64,000 nucleotides of DNA from Phytophthora sp. 'mugwort' (GCA_033558025.1 JAUCEF010000009.1:1178001-1242000); one strand, 5' to 3'; numbered from the stretch's first letter, positions 22,531 through 34,479 are shown. The notes: generated by a model from the letters alone, not told the origin. Numbers and translations: made by a program.

Positions 22531-23990
22531 TCACTTTTCGGAGCTCCTGTTCTCGTACAAGACGACGAATAGCAGCAATCTTCCTCGCATTTTCGCGCCC
22601 ATCTTATTGCGGCGGACAATATGAATAAGTGCTAGCTCTGAGAAATAGCGTTCACATGTCGCTGCGTTCACGGCCATCGAGAAATTTACCAGAGCTAGCT
22701 CGCACCGTGAGTAGCCCAGACCGTGTCGCTTCTTATTGCATTTCGCGTCCAATCAGAACGCTGCGTTAGGGGGAGTAGCTAGTCCTTGGAAGCAATCGAG
22801 GGGGACCTCTCCGGTAGTGATATATTTCCCGTTAATCTACTCAAAGATTTCACCTCGAATGGAAAAGGCATCGCAGTCGAACAGTTTACGGTAGTGAGTA
22901 GCGTAGCGTCGCCGAGTTCGTCCACAACAGCAACAGGTAGCTAGTTGATTACCTCTTCTTATATGGGTCCAGCGCGTTTGCCAGCAGAAAGATTGGTTGC
23001 TCACAATCACTCCAGCGCTGTTTGAGCAGAGAGACAAGCGTATCGCTATAGGGCGAGGTTGCGAACGAGTCTTAAAGCTGTTCAAAGCAATACATGACGT
23101 CGCTCGGGTGTTGTCGTCGTGCTGGAGCATGAATTACGCAAAGAAGAGAGGACGTACTACTTGCTCCGCGTCCTCCGAGGTTGCCCAGAACTCACCATCA
23201 TCCAACACCGCTAAGTCTTTGGGTAAGACTTCCCGAACGACCCCCGACGACTTATCGTCAGCTTTGTAGGCTATCGCCAAATCATTTAGCGCAGTTCGCA
23301 CGCGAAGCAGCGAGGCAAAGCATCTTTGCATTGAATTCCATCTCGTTTCGCCTAGAGGTAACAAACTTCGAACACCCCTTTCTCCTTTCTTCATCGTCGT
23401 ATTCGCTCGCGTTAACCACTTGGTGAAGGAGGCGTTCAGGTAGTTCACCACGGCCGAAGCCTTGGCCGTCACGTCAGTGCGAAGTTCGGCCTTTACAAAG
23501 TTGTTGATTGAGCGCGCCAAGCAGCGGAAAATATAACCTCTTGTCAGCGAAGCGCTAAGATACATCGTGCTTGAGCACACTGACCAGCATCGTTTGTCAC
23601 GACCGCTCCGATAATATATCCCTTGAATACAATGATAAGCATGGCGGCTTCCATCATGGCGGCGAGAGCCAATCCGTCGTGCCGATCGGTCGTTGGGAAG
23701 AGGCAGATAGTGCACGCGATTCCGTAAATAGTCATGTAGGAACCGAAAAGAAAAAGTCTTGCATATGCCCATCCAATCGTCAGAAAATAGCTCATCCTTC
23801 CTTCAGTCAAGAAATACGCGCGCTGGATAACGCCTTCGTCCTCCTGAATGCTCTCCTTTGTATAAGTGTTACGAATTCGACCACCGAGCACTTGACGGGA
23901 TGGTAGCGACCCCAAACACATGCTATTCAAAACCCCGGAAAGGTCCCTCGTCGAGGAGCGGGATGTGAACAAGTCAGGAAGCTGGTTGTC
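22531..23990 (-). mobile_element. hAT-type transposase remnant
   Basis: Minus-strand frames contain LPLGETRWNSMQRCFASLLR (a conserved hAT block), FWATSEDAEQVVRPL, IVFKGYIIGAVVTNDAGQCA with the hAT DNAGQC-like catalytic context, and at the 3' end NFSMAVNAATCERYFSELAL, the hAT dimerisation domain. Stops and shifts separate them. Upstream, towards 24360, no clear zinc-finger BED domain is seen. Inactive. Confidence 0.65.
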
Positions 23991-24639
23991 TGCTTAAAAC
24001 TCGATGAGCAACTTGTCAAAGATCATCGTTTTCTCTGGGTCGAAACGCTGGGTAAGTAACCGGGTATCTCAGGTTGGCCTCCTCTCAATGACGCGCTCAA
24101 TGATGCCTGCTCCGCATCGCACTAGGTGTACGGCCTAACGTCGGTCGAAATAGGCTTCGCCCGTCCTGTAGCATTGAGACTGGAAGATAGGTGGCACTCG
24201 AAGACGAATGTCGGCAACGACGACAAGTTGAGCGTTATTCCTTGCACTCCGCCTCGGGTCGGCCAAGTAGTGACGGCATTGATGATAGAAATTTGATTTG
24301 TTGCAGGGCCTCGTCGTCTTCTGGAAATGGGTGCGAGCTAAGCATGGTGGAGTCGGCATAACAGAAAGGCTTCACGAACATGGGCTTGGGGCCAACCGTG
24401 TGACGTTTGATGACCTTTTTGGGAGATCCAACAATGATCGTTTTCAGTGAAAAGTTTTCAACAGCTCCCTGTTCGGCGCACTATTGAGGAGGCCAAGGCA
24501 CAGCGTTTTGAAGGGCTTCCGCGCGCAGCTCGCGTACGGCGTCTTGCTAGTGGTGTGCTCGGTCAGCACGCCCGTGAGGGTGATACCTAGTCGTGCTGAC
24601 CGGCACGCCGTGCTTGGCTTGAGATCTCCCCCCGGTTGA

Positions 24640-24830
24640 TTTCACGTTAGCGACGGTGGTATTCCTCAAGGAGGTGTTGCCAATGCAAAACAAGTTTGAC
24701 GTCTTTCTCGTTCTCCCCATGTCGCTTCATTTTCAGGCAAGCCATGCCATTGGACCAGCCATTGACGCTTACGACGTCTCACGCGGGGGATGATGTGTAC
24801 GGTAGACGGACCCAGCAGGTATGGGGGGAA
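24640..24830 (-). mobile_element. Ty3/Gypsy integrase chromodomain fragment
   Basis: The minus strand reads RKRQWLVQWHGLPENEATWG, then after a frame change EKDVKLVLHWQHLLEEYHRR. This matches the chromodomain end of oomycete Gypsy polyproteins. It is followed by a non-coding stretch that could be an LTR remnant. Confidence 0.55.
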
Positions 24831-25204
24831 TAAGAGAAGGGCTGCGGATCCGAAGATAGTGGCGTCAACGATAAACTCGCCAATGCGCTGAACGACATTG
24901 AGTTGATCGATTGATAATGAGGGAAAGAAGCTGTGGGGGTGGGACATGTACGTGCTCGAGCGGAGCGAGAGAAATTTTTTGATGTAGCTTTCGTTTTGAA
25001 ATACACTCCATTTGCACCCAACAAGTAACTACAAGCCCTCATTCAAATACAAGCCCCCTCTTTAAACCCGATCGAAATCAGGAGGGCGCTAATAATTAGA
25101 AATCCGGGTACTATTCGGTAAAATAGTTAGTACTTGAAGACGCCCTAACATGCATGGTATCATATTATGGCGATGATTGGGTGAAGTATCTTGGAACTGT
25201 AGAG

Positions 25205-25800
25205 TATGTCAACTCTTGTCAACGCATCAAAACTTACTCCATTCGAGGTAGACACAGGGCGTAAGGTGTCAAACCTAGTCGCTGAAGAAATGAGAACTTC
25301 AGTCGGAGCAAAATGTAACGATTGCAGAGTTCGCGAGAAACTTTGCAAAGAAAAGGCAAGATATCGTAAAAGAAGCTCGTCAGAATCTCAAACAGCTCAA
25401 GTCAAACAGAAGGAGTACTACGATCGCAAACGCCGAGTAGTCACCTTCAAAGAGGGTGAATAATTCTTGCTCGACACGAAGAACTTATCTTAAAACTGTT
25501 AATTATGATACGGAACTGAAGAAAGCAAAGAAAAATAGTTGCTAGACCAAAAGGACCACATTTTTCTATCAAATTAACGGCAAAGAACGTCGGACCTCTC
25601 GTGATCGAACGCATGGTAAACAACAACGTGGCAAGCTGATCCCACCCAACGTAATGATAAGGATTAATCCTACGTTTAGTGTTGAACTCCTATCGCATTA
25701 CAGACCAACGCGTCAGACTTCCCAAATCGTCCGATACCGAAGGCTGTTTCGCTTATCATCGACGAAGAAACGGAAGAACAATTGTACATCGTTTAGAAAT
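25205..25800 (+). mobile_element. Ty3/Gypsy integrase C-terminal fragment
   Basis: The plus strand reads NASKLTPFEVDTGRKVSNLV, then KQKEYYDRKRRVVTFKEGE and LLDTKNLS, and further on INPTFSVELLSHYRP and PKAVSLIIDEETEEQLYIV, in shifting frames. These are the C-terminal integrase blocks leading into the chromodomain of Gypsy elements. Stops and frameshifts show it is dead. Confidence 0.6.
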
Positions 25801-25805
25801 TGCTA

Positions 25806-26050
25806 AGGAATCTGTTCCAACTGTGGGCTAAAGGGCCATTTTCAAGCGGAGTGTTTGCAGCCGCGGGCACAGGATCCTCGGCGAGGGTGTGGTGCTCCTC
25901 CCCAAGGTCGCCCCCTTCCGGCGTGTTTCATGTGCAAGAAGACTGACCACGTGCTGGCTGATTGTCCCACTATGGCCGCGATCCGGAGCATGACGACGTC
26001 GGCGAATATTGGGACGTCGTCATGCTCCGGATCGCGGCCATAATGGGACA
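25806..26050 (+). mobile_element. Gypsy gag zinc-knuckle fragment ending in a foldback
   Basis: The frame GICSNCGLKGHFQAEC gives one CCHC zinc knuckle (C-x2-C-x4-H-x4-C), and CFMCKKTDHVLADC gives a second. The coding sense ends within an inverted duplication (25963-26000 versus 26013-26050). Directly downstream of the integrase fragment, so pieces of Gypsy elements have been joined out of order. Confidence 0.7.
25963..26050. repeat. 38-bp inverted duplication (snapback)
   Basis: The left arm 25963-26000 starts TGTCCCACTATGGCC and the right arm 26013-26050 is its reverse complement with a single mismatch, separated by a 12-bp spacer. The innermost 30 bp of each arm are perfect. Confidence 0.92.
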
Positions 26051-26348
26051 TCTGCGCAGGGTCTAGGACCCTCGCAGCAATGATGGGGACAGGAGGAAGG
26101 GGAAGGAGGTGCCGCTCCTTCCTCTTGTCTGAGTAACGGCGCGTATGGGGCCACTGGAACGCTGCGGGATTTGCGGCGAACAGACCGATGTGTGTCCTTA
26201 ACTGTGAGGGTATAGTTGGAACCGTTCCAGCGAAGTGTGAAGCGATGGAAAATGTTGTGAATATGGAGGAGAGGTTGAATGAACGTTGCGGCTCTGGTGA
26301 AGGCTGCAGTTGGAGCGAGGCGTCGTTTGGGAGGAGTAACCTGCGGAG

Positions 26349-28716
26349 ATGAATGTCTATGCCTCCGAGGACTCACCAAAAGTGGACGAAGATGCTCCAA
26401 AGTTGAGCGAGGAAATAGTTGCCCAGGAGGGTAATGAGAAGGAAGTGGAGAGCACGACAATCGAAGCCAGCGCCGAGGAAGACGCTGCGGAAACGGTTCG
26501 GGATGGAGTCGTGTGCGCTACGGCTATGGTCAGAGCCCCTAATGAAGTGATCAAGGTTGTTTATGAAGATTTCGGAATGATCAAGGGCTCGGTGGTTGTG
26601 AAAACACGGTGTTTGCACAAAACCCGTGCACGGGAAGTCAAGGACAACTCCAATCCTGACGTCCCCCTACTACCCTCGTCGACTTCGAAGGGGTCGAGTT
26701 CAAGGACCAAGTGAACGACCCAATCGTGGAGGAAGTGGTACTGACAATGAAGAGAGGACCCCAGGAGGAGACCAAGGTGGACTCTGGGAACGAATTAGCC
26801 TACCAAGAAGAAGAGTTTTGGATACGTTGAACGCAGACGCGGAAGTTGCGGTAAAAGAGCGGCTGGTTGCCGTAATAGAAGAGAATACCGTTCCAACGGG
26901 CGAGAACGGCGTAAAACATGGAGACTGTATTGAGGTGGAAACCGTCCTCGTTAATACAACAAAAAAATAAATTCATATGAAATTACTATATTAATGTTAA
27001 TATCATTATTGGGATTAAATTTATTGGTATATGCAAATCATTTTATTACTTTATATTTAGCAATTAAATTGCAAAGTTTAAGTTTTTATATATTAACATC
27101 CACTCAAAAAAAATCTATATTATGTGAAGACCGTTCCGGTGAACGAGGACAGCGAAGAGCACGAGAGTGGCATGGGACCGGAGGCCGTCTTGAAAGGGGA
27201 GGACTGTGGAGGTCCTGGAAGCAGAGAGAGGGGGGAAACTGAAGCTGTAAGGGGGAGTCGGGTGTCGGCTCATGCTCGACTATGGACGATGGAAGAGCTC
27301 GATGCGCTTGAGGCAGCTGAAAACCTTGACCATCCTGAAGGAAGAGAAAGAGGAATAGGACAAGGAGCTAGAGGAACGACTGTTCGAAGTGGACTTGAAG
27401 CAACGCTTGAAAGCGAACGCCTAGGTGCAGGAAGAACTGTCGTTAGAAGCGATAAGCGAGAACTTGGATATCCCCGTTGATACGTTAGCGAGGACAAAGG
27501 CGTCGCCACCGAGAGCACTATCTACGCCGGAATATTGGGTAGATTGGTTTCAGCAGACGTTAGCAACGTCGGAGGAGGCGCGGAGGGCGAACCGCGACTT
27601 CAAAAATGCCCCTCCGACCGGAGCGACCCCCCCCCCCCCCCCTAGGATGGAGGCCGTGTCGCCTACGGACTCGGATGACCGTACGGTCGGCAGGGGAACA
27701 GGCGAGGTCTTATCCCCTGAGGCTGTCAGTGAGACCGCTCCGCTAACGGATGAAGAAGTGGTGCTGGCAAACATATTAGCGGGAATTGGCGAGCTGCCCT
27801 TCCTGGTGGTCATACAGGAGCTCGTGGGAATGGCCGCGGCGAGCCTGTTCTCCAAGGTGACGAAGGGTTGCCGAGCGGACAGGATTTCGCTCAAGTCGGG
27901 GAGCGCGTTGCGCCCGACGCTCTGGACACTGAGGGAGTACCTGACGGAGCCCTTGTTCGCGTTTCGACCTTCGACCCTGAGGGCACTGACACTGACAATG
28001 GTCCCGACGAGAATGAAGACGCTAAACAGACGGCCGTTTCGCCGGTTGACGTAGGCGGCCTTGATCGCGAGAAGTTTGTGCTCGAACAGCACCGTAGGAC
28101 CTGGTATGAGGCCTGAGGTGCTCGATGGTTTCCTAGCGGCTGGACTGTCGGACGGCACTCGGAGCGTGGCGCTACTACTATAGGGACAGTTGGCACCGTC
28201 GGCGCTACTACTGCTACAATGCACAGGCAAGGGTCTGTTATGCTGACGGTGGCGTGGCCGTCCCCTCTTATGAATCCAAATTCACGCTTGAGTCCTAAAA
28301 GTGAGGACCGCCGAGGGCGTCGGTGTTCAGATCTGGGAAAATGTCCCGATACGTGTTATTCGGGATACATACCAGCCGCGTCACAGACGGAACGGTGTGG
28401 TCTGATCACCAGCACGGACCAGGCCAAACCGTTTGACGGTCCCATAGAGGGACCGGGAGAAGACGGCCGTATGGTGATGACCCGACGTCGACGGTCATCA
28501 TCGGCTCGCACGTCGCGAGGTGAGATGACGTGTACCGTTAACTCAGAGTGCGCAGCACTCGCGGAGAGGCGACGCTGGGGACGGGTGACAATCGTGCACG
28601 AGGGCATTCAAGGCGAATCTGGGAAGGGTGTCATCGTGGCATCGTGGGGAGGGGAGGGGGGGGGACTCCAACGTGCCCCAGTGCGAATCAGGAAGAGGTG
28701 TCGCTCCTACAGATAA
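26349..28716 (+). mobile_element. Ty3/Gypsy gag/pro-like region, interrupted and frameshifted
   Basis: Several plus-strand frames (26349-26714, 26626-26970, 27124-27480, 27425-28054, 28219-28716) are acidic, Arg/Glu-rich and in part continuous. They include SAHARLWTMEELDALEAAEN, STPEYWVDWFQQTLATSEEA with RRANRDFKNAPP, and later KCPDTCYSGYIPAASQTERC. I recognise these as text of oomycete Gypsy polyproteins upstream of the protease, but no catalytic protease triplet is certain. Poly-C (about 27635) and poly-G runs occur. A mitochondrial-like insert sits at 26961-27124. Fragmented and not functional. Confidence 0.5.
26961..27124 (+). other. Mitochondrial nad2-like insert (NUMT)
   Basis: An abruptly AT-rich block of about 164 bp. 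In one frame it reads NSYEITILMLISLLGLNLLV, YANHFITLYLAIKLQSLSFY and ILTSTQKK, which resembles NADH dehydrogenase subunit 2 (a membrane helix plus the LYLAxELQSLSFY block). Codons end almost entirely in A or T, unlike the flanking GC-rich Gypsy sequence, and match mitochondrial composition. The flanks read VETVLVN before and VKTVPVN after, in the same frame. Confidence 0.7.
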
Positions 28717-28739
28717 GCTCCCGACTCCCTCTTTTCTTT

Positions 28740-29710
28740 ATCAGTCGTGAATTTCCCCTGTCGAAACTAAGAGAAGAAACAAACTTTACTTTATTTTCTG
28801 TTACAGTTGCACTTGGTTTATACTTCTACCGTTCTACCTCCAATCCTTCCACTACAGCCCAAGGCTACCCGACCCCTCGGCAGTGGCAGCCCGATACAAC
28901 TTCTTGAACGTGGCCTTCGAGATCAACGGAAGTCCAGCGTACCTCCGTGTGAGATTAATTTTGCAGAAGCTCAGTGGCAGCTCCCCACCAACAACCCAGT
29001 CAATACATCCAAACACAGCTTTGGCCTAATAGTACAGCGCAACAATAGCTTTAGAATATCGCTGCAAACAGAAGCAAGCAAGTAAAACCGTGCCTTTTCG
29101 GAGCATAACGTAACGGATGGCTGTGCCAGCAACCATGGTCTGCATGTGTGTTTGTAGTCAGGGTGCCGTACTCGCAGACGGCTCATGAGGTTTGTGTAGC
29201 CTCTGGAGGTGTTCTGGGCTATTTGGCTTGGGCAGAGGCGACACTGAAAACGATGAGAGGATCGCTGCGCGCTCTGCCTGGACGAACAGTGCGGGCAGAA
29301 ACTTCCAGGAAGCTTTCAACTCGTTCGTTTGCAGGAGCACGTTGGTGGTCTTCACGACGCTCCTCGAGAAGAAGCGGCAGAAAGTGGCGTTGGAGGTCAT
29401 TGTGGGCTCGAGGCTCGAGGGCTTGCTTGTTTGAGAATGATGGAACTAGCTGTGGCTGGCTACCTGGCTGGTTGGTTGTCTGCTTGGTTGGCAGTTGGTG
29501 CGTCCTATATTGTCCTATATTTATCAAAGTGATCAGCCGACGTCAATTTAATTCGAAATGAATTGACTGCTGGCAATTCATTATGGCCATTATCCGGTAA
29601 TCAACAATTCACAAATTGAGGGTCAGGGCTTCAATTTATTACCATGTAGAGGGTAGAGGCCCTAGGTTTGTGATACAAAATCCTCGACTATCACTACGCA
29701 AAGGTGCTTA
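28740..29710. other. Region without an assigned gene
   Basis: The plus frame 29192-29434 (ending NFQEAFNSFVCRSTLVVFTT LLEKKRQKVALEVI) reads like a real protein fragment but I do not recognise it. It has no clear start context and may be a captured gene piece. The rest shows no coding sense. Confidence 0.3.
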
Positions 29711-29719
29711 ACTATTGCT

Positions 29720-30240
29720 AAGGTCAGTTTTGTGCAGAACGTCCGAAGAAGTCGAGAATCGACTTTTGCTGCTTGCGGCGTGCTTACGCGCAAGCTGCTC
29801 TCCAAACACTATCTGCGTCGTTCGATGTCCGTAATCTCTCTTGAAGCCACCCCCATCGCATCGGCGATAACGAAAAGTTGTGTCATCCAATTTAGACGCT
29901 CACTTAGCTCGGCTGTGGACAGGTTCCCCGGCGTCGGATCGGTAGAAGAAGGACTAACGTTTTCTTCATCAAGACCGCATACATCGCCATCTTGTCCCGC
30001 AGCTCTTCTTGCTCCTGGAGGCCCTACACGGCAGAAAATCTTCGTCTGTTGCCTCATCCGCGCCATTCCGGCGAGTTCAACAGCTCTTCGATTGACATCG
30101 GGTTCAAGGGGTTCAGACGCGACAGCATCTCTGCCAGCTCGTTCATAATGCCGTCCTCCGCGTCCGCCTCGCGTACTCGCAAGTGTAGTATCAAGCAAGC
30201 CTGTCTTCTTCCAGCAGTTAATAAAGACGCTGATCACAAG
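29720..30240 (-). mobile_element. pogo/Tigger-like transposase C-terminal fragment
   Basis: The minus strand reads ISVFINCWKKTGLLDTTLAS, the block following the DDE domain in Tigger/pogo transposases, then in another frame NELAEMLSRLNPLNPMSIEE. It breaks at about 30245, where a piggyBac fragment in the other orientation begins. Confidence 0.45.
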
Positions 30241-30289
30241 TCCATTCCATTACGCCAGCCTACGAGGCTGTTCCAACTGGCCCCAACCA

Positions 30290-30676
30290 ACAATCGAAGC
30301 ACGCGGCGCGGCGCGGCAGGTCAATGAATGGCGCGACCAAGATAAGCAGGTTAAGAGACGCCAACGGGCATGCAAGGTCTGTTCTGCCTTGCACCCCGAC
30401 AACAAGCACGCTGCGACGACCGCGTATTTCTGCGGTGACTGCAGCCAGGTGGGCCCGGTATTTCTCTGCATGAAAGGCCGGCGACAGGTTCGCGGGCTTG
30501 CGATGACATGTTGGGATATATGGCACAATGAGTGGGGAAATGGAAAATTGATCCCGTGGAGCATTCCAAGCCAAGCCGTATCCGTCGCAAGGCAGAAGAG
30601 ACTGGACCAGACACGCCATTTACTCCTGGTACTTCGGCTTCGCGCAAGAAAAGCCGCACAAGTCCGTAGGCGCTAA
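30290..30676 (+). mobile_element. piggyBac transposase Cys-rich C-terminal fragment
   Basis: The frame NEWRDQDKQVKRRQRACKVC, ALHPDNKHAATTAYFCGDCS, FLCMKGRRQ and TCWDIWHNEWGNG shows the spaced cysteines of the piggyBac C-terminal zinc-binding domain. No catalytic core accompanies it. Confidence 0.6.
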
Positions 30677-30689
30677 TATGCATATTAGG

Positions 30690-31480
30690 ATGTTGCTAAG
30701 CTGCATATATGCAACAACTTGTGTTTGCCTTTGACTAGATAGATGCATCTCGTATCTGTAACGCACATTGAACATGACGGTGGTTTGCACGTCTTCATAC
30801 GTTTCCCACGTCTTCACACATCCCGATCCTGGTCTGCATCCCGGACGCCTTACTTTCACACATGAGTGAGCATGTCGAGTGATTGCTCCACCAGCTGCAA
30901 TCTTCTTTACTTGAAGTTTGTATGGCGCAAAGAATGCATTCGGACGCATCATGTGCTTGCGATATTTGTAGGGGTGACACACCTACTTCCTACACTGCAT
31001 GTTTGTATATGAGTATTGAATTCATACTTTTGGAAAATGGAGATTTCGGGGGCGACTGTTCTGTTCGGGGGGGAGATGACCTGTCACTTTCCGCCGTACG
31101 CTGCATTATGCCGCATGCCGTCCATCAAACTGACCACATATGCAGCTTGTGTGCTACGTTAGCACAGTTTTTTCACTGACCCGCCTGTGTTGCCATCCCT
31201 ACACATTTTGCATACAAACGTCACGGTTAATAGTGTAGCATATGCAGTTTACATGTTCCTTGGAGCACCCGGTCTGGAGGGTTAACTGAGACATCACCAG
31301 CAGTTCTCATTGGTCATAATTCAATAAGGTCCTCCTCCACTTATAAAAAAAAAAAAACGAAAGATCACTCAGTGAGCGTTCATTATTGGTACGTAATCAT
31401 ACGGGGGTACCGATTTCCTCCACACGGCCAAAATGAGTTTCCCATCACTTTATATAAATAAACGGACAGGGGGAGGGGGT
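30690..31480. other. Non-coding stretch
   Basis: No gene recognised. Contains a poly-A run near 31347 and a TAATATGCATATTA palindrome just before (30676-30690). Confidence 0.5.
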
Positions 31481-31484
31481 ACAG

Positions 31485-31775
31485 CATTCATCGACACTTT
31501 GACGGGTACAGCTTTCCTCAAAATTCGGTAGTGGACGAGCGCGGCGGGAAACGAACTGCTGTCTCCGCTATCAAGTCCTTGAGGTTTTGACCTACAATCA
31601 GATGTTTAGTTTTGTCGAGTCAAAATGGGTACAGGATGGGTACATTGTTCGCATTGTTCAAATATGATGGGGCTACTAACCTATCAAAGGCTACGAAACT
31701 GACCATCTATAATATACACTTCCGCTCTGAACTTGAAACAGCGGTTTCGCGACCATCATTTCGTTAATATTTGAG
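31485..31775 (+). mobile_element. Short non-autonomous relative of the pogo-like element
   Basis: 31502-31532 matches 19381-19411 of the pogo element at 29 of 31 positions (both read ACGGGTACAGCTTTCCTC then nearly the same). 31687-31766 matches the 3' block 20837-20910 (AAGGCTACnAAACTGAC, later CATCnnTTTCGTT-like). About 150 bp of unrelated sequence lies between, with no transposase. This is the form of an internally deleted, MITE-like derivative. Confidence 0.6.
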
Positions 31776-32335
31776 CTTATGTTGTGTTTTAAGAAACGAG
31801 GGCCAATAAGGGATCATTGCGTATCGATTAAAGTGTTCATCGTTGCAATTAATTCCAACCGGAGGACGTAGACTACAGTACTGTACTGTACCTTCTCTCT
31901 CGCACCATATTCCAGTGGTGCTGGCCGATTCCCCTTGACGTGCACTATTACTATGTTTACCGACGGTGAGTCACGCACTAGGACCAGAAATCTTCAAGTC
32001 TTGTGGGCCAAGATCTTCACGCATCCGAGCTGTAGTCTGGTCACCAGACTGGTGGTCCTAGACATGCAATCCGACAACAATCACTGTAACTAACTGATCA
32101 ATGGATGTGCTGTCAGAAAACTCTGGCCGAACGTAATTACAGAACAACATGGCACCTTGCAACAGCATAACAGAAAGTTCCACATTTTCAGTTCACAAAA
32201 CTTATGACAACCCATTTTAAGCTCTTTACCCTCCTCTACAGCATGTCTGGTTAATCCTCCTCTCATCGCCAGCGCGAGCTTCCAGATGTCGCCTCGCCCT
32301 GTCTGCGATCCGAATCAAAGTTCGTTCTGTCTCAG
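31776..32335. other. Upstream region of the peroxidase gene
   Basis: No gene recognised. Contains GTACTGTACTGTA near 31878; otherwise unremarkable. Confidence 0.4.
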
Positions 32336-32343
32336 CTCATTCC
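32336..32343 (+). promoter_or_regulatory. Oomycete initiator-like element (CTCATTCC)
   Basis: Matches the oomycete initiator consensus (TCA followed by pyrimidine-rich T/C positions), 42 nt upstream of the start codon at 32386. Inferred from sequence and position only. Confidence 0.4.
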
Positions 32344-32385
32344 GCAACTTGCTTCCTTATCCACACAAGTCCTGTACTCGTTCCA

Positions 32386-33123
32386 ATGGTATCGTGCATC
32401 CGCTCGTTCGTTGCTGCTGCCATCGCAATGACGGTTGCCACCTCGTCCACATTCGCGTTGAAGGAGGGCGACTACTACCGCCCGTCCAGCAAGGAAGCCT
32501 CGGGGTTTTACGGCACGACTGCCGCGTACCGCCGTTCACCATGCCCCGCACTTAACACGCTAGCCAATCACGGCTACCTGCCTCGCAATGGGCAGAACAT
32601 TACGCACGACATGCTGTCCACCGCCCTCGAGAATGTGTACAACATCGGCTCCGCGGTGGCGGCGATTCTGGTCACCAAGGTGCCGGACCCCGTCAGTCTC
32701 GACTACCTCGGCATCCACAACAAGATCGAGCACGACGCGTCGCTCGCCCACACAGACGCCTACTACGGCCACGACCCGATGCTGGCCAACGAGACGCTGG
32801 CGAACGACCTTTTTAACCGCGCAGGAAGCGACGGACTTCTCACCAACAAGATCGTGGCGAAGACCCGCCAGGCTCGCGGCAAAACCTGCAATGCGGAGAA
32901 TCCGGAATGCACGTACGGAATGCAGGCCCAGACCCTGGCATTCTTGGAAGCCTCAGTGCTTCTGATGGCGCTTGGCAGTGGCGACACAATCTCGGTCGAC
33001 CACGCACGCTCGTTCATCATCGACGAAAAGATCCCGGGCGATTACACGCGCCCCGATTCAACTGTTGGCGTGGTTGAGCTGCTTGCTCGAGCTGCGACTC
33101 TCAAGACAGAGTCGCTTTTCTAG
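32386..33123 (+). CDS. Secreted heme-thiolate peroxidase (chloroperoxidase/peroxygenase family)
   Basis: 245 residues in one exon. An N-terminal hydrophobic segment of about 24 residues (FVAAAIAMTVATSSTFA) is a signal peptide, so the protein is probably secreted. SPCPALNTLANHGYLPRNG carries the Pro-Cys-Pro box, with Cys53 as the heme thiolate ligand. IEHDASLAH carries the Glu-His-Asp motif (115-117) typical of short family members such as chloroperoxidase. Length fits the short class of unspecific peroxygenases. These enzymes use hydrogen peroxide to oxygenate or halogenate organic substrates. In a plant pathogen it could act on host defence compounds, but that is inference. Gene is isolated. 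Confidence 0.85.
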   Translation: MVSCIRSFVAAAIAMTVATSSTFALKEGDYYRPSSKEASGFYGTTAAYRRSPCPALNTLANHGYLPRNGQNITHDMLSTALENVYNIGSAVAAILVTKVPDPVSLDYLGIHNKIEHDASLAHTDAYYGHDPMLANETLANDLFNRAGSDGLLTNKIVAKTRQARGKTCNAENPECTYGMQAQTLAFLEASVLLMALGSGDTISVDHARSFIIDEKIPGDYTRPDSTVGVVELLARAATLKTESLF

Positions 33124-34479
33124 ACGAAGGCAAAGCTAAGCTCGGTGAGGTGTTCGGGCTCCAACCGAACGTGTACTACGGACTATTGTTGTTTGCTTTG
33201 GAAATATTACCGAATTAATTCGCTCGTATTGACGCAGTCTTCGTTCTTTTTTGTGGTTGGTTAAATATATTTTTTGTCTGAGTCCAACTTTTTTAAATAT
33301 CAATAGTTCTAGAGTACAGTACTGAGATGTGGCCGCTGTTGTTCCAACAGTGTTGGGTGGCACCGAGCATGACATGGTCGATGTCATGCCAACCCGTCAG
33401 CTCTTCAAGTTACCGCAGCGCACTGACATGGTGATATAACTATTTCCAGCCCTCAGCTGAACTCAGCTGATCGGTTGCTGAAGTCAGACGCAGCGAACTC
33501 TCCCGACGTAAGTTACAGTGTAACCGCTTAGGAGTTCTTCGTCGCGCCGTAAAACTCGCTTTACCTCGAACCGGCGTGTCTGCCACAGCAGCATCTTAGT
33601 CCAGACGATACCTTCCAAGAAGTAGTGCCAAGGTGTGCAGCGCTCTGAGCTCAGGCAGTCCAGAGCCCCACTGGCCCTGCAATTCTTCAGCCGACCTCAA
33701 AGTCGGCAATACTTAGCCTACGTGCATTGAAACAACTCATTCGCACGATCCGTTCGGGGTGCCACGAGCACCAAAAGCGAGCTAATTACGTGGGCCTTGG
33801 CAATTTGCCAAGGTGCGGCGCCTGACAACATCAGCCGCAGCAGGCTATGCGCTTTTGTGTGACTCTCGCATTTTTCGGTAAGCACCCCTCGCCTTTCCTG
33901 CCGCATACTAAGTATATCTTCTGGAATCCGCTAGCATCAAGTTGCTTCATAGTACTGACATCCAAAGCTTACTATTATACTATAATTTATAGCTCTGAAC
34001 AGTTCCGAGCTGGCTAGCGTCCAGCGGACGCGAGCAGTGGCAGTCTCGTTCGCGGCTGTCGAAGTTGCTTTCCGTGCTGTTACTTCATATTTGTACTTCT
34101 CACAATCTTGACGTAGAAAGCACTGCACCTGATTTCGATAAATTCCAACTAAACTCTTTGAAAAGGCGGGACGTACCGTAATTGACATTGTGGTCCAAAT
34201 ATACGCTCGAGAACGCGGCATTATTTTCGTGCTGTGCACTTTTCTAAAACCTTTTATTATGTCCCACACGGTTCACCTTATCGTTACTTCGGTCTGCCAC
34301 CAGGTGTCACTCCCATACCAGAGACATCCGCGTGCACGCGTTCCCGCCTCGTCGAGTTGCAGGGCTTGCTATTTAATTGCAGACCAAAGAGGGCGGGGGA
34401 CCACCTGCCGTTGCCTACAGAGGAGAATCTGCCACTCTTCCAGCCAGCCAAGCCAAGTTACTAGACGACGGATCGCGCA
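33124..34479. other. Intergenic region, probable bZIP-PAS promoter and 5' UTR
   Basis: About 1.35 kb without a recognised gene. The last 280 bp before the bZIP gene has open frames, but none with a recognised motif. Confidence 0.5.
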
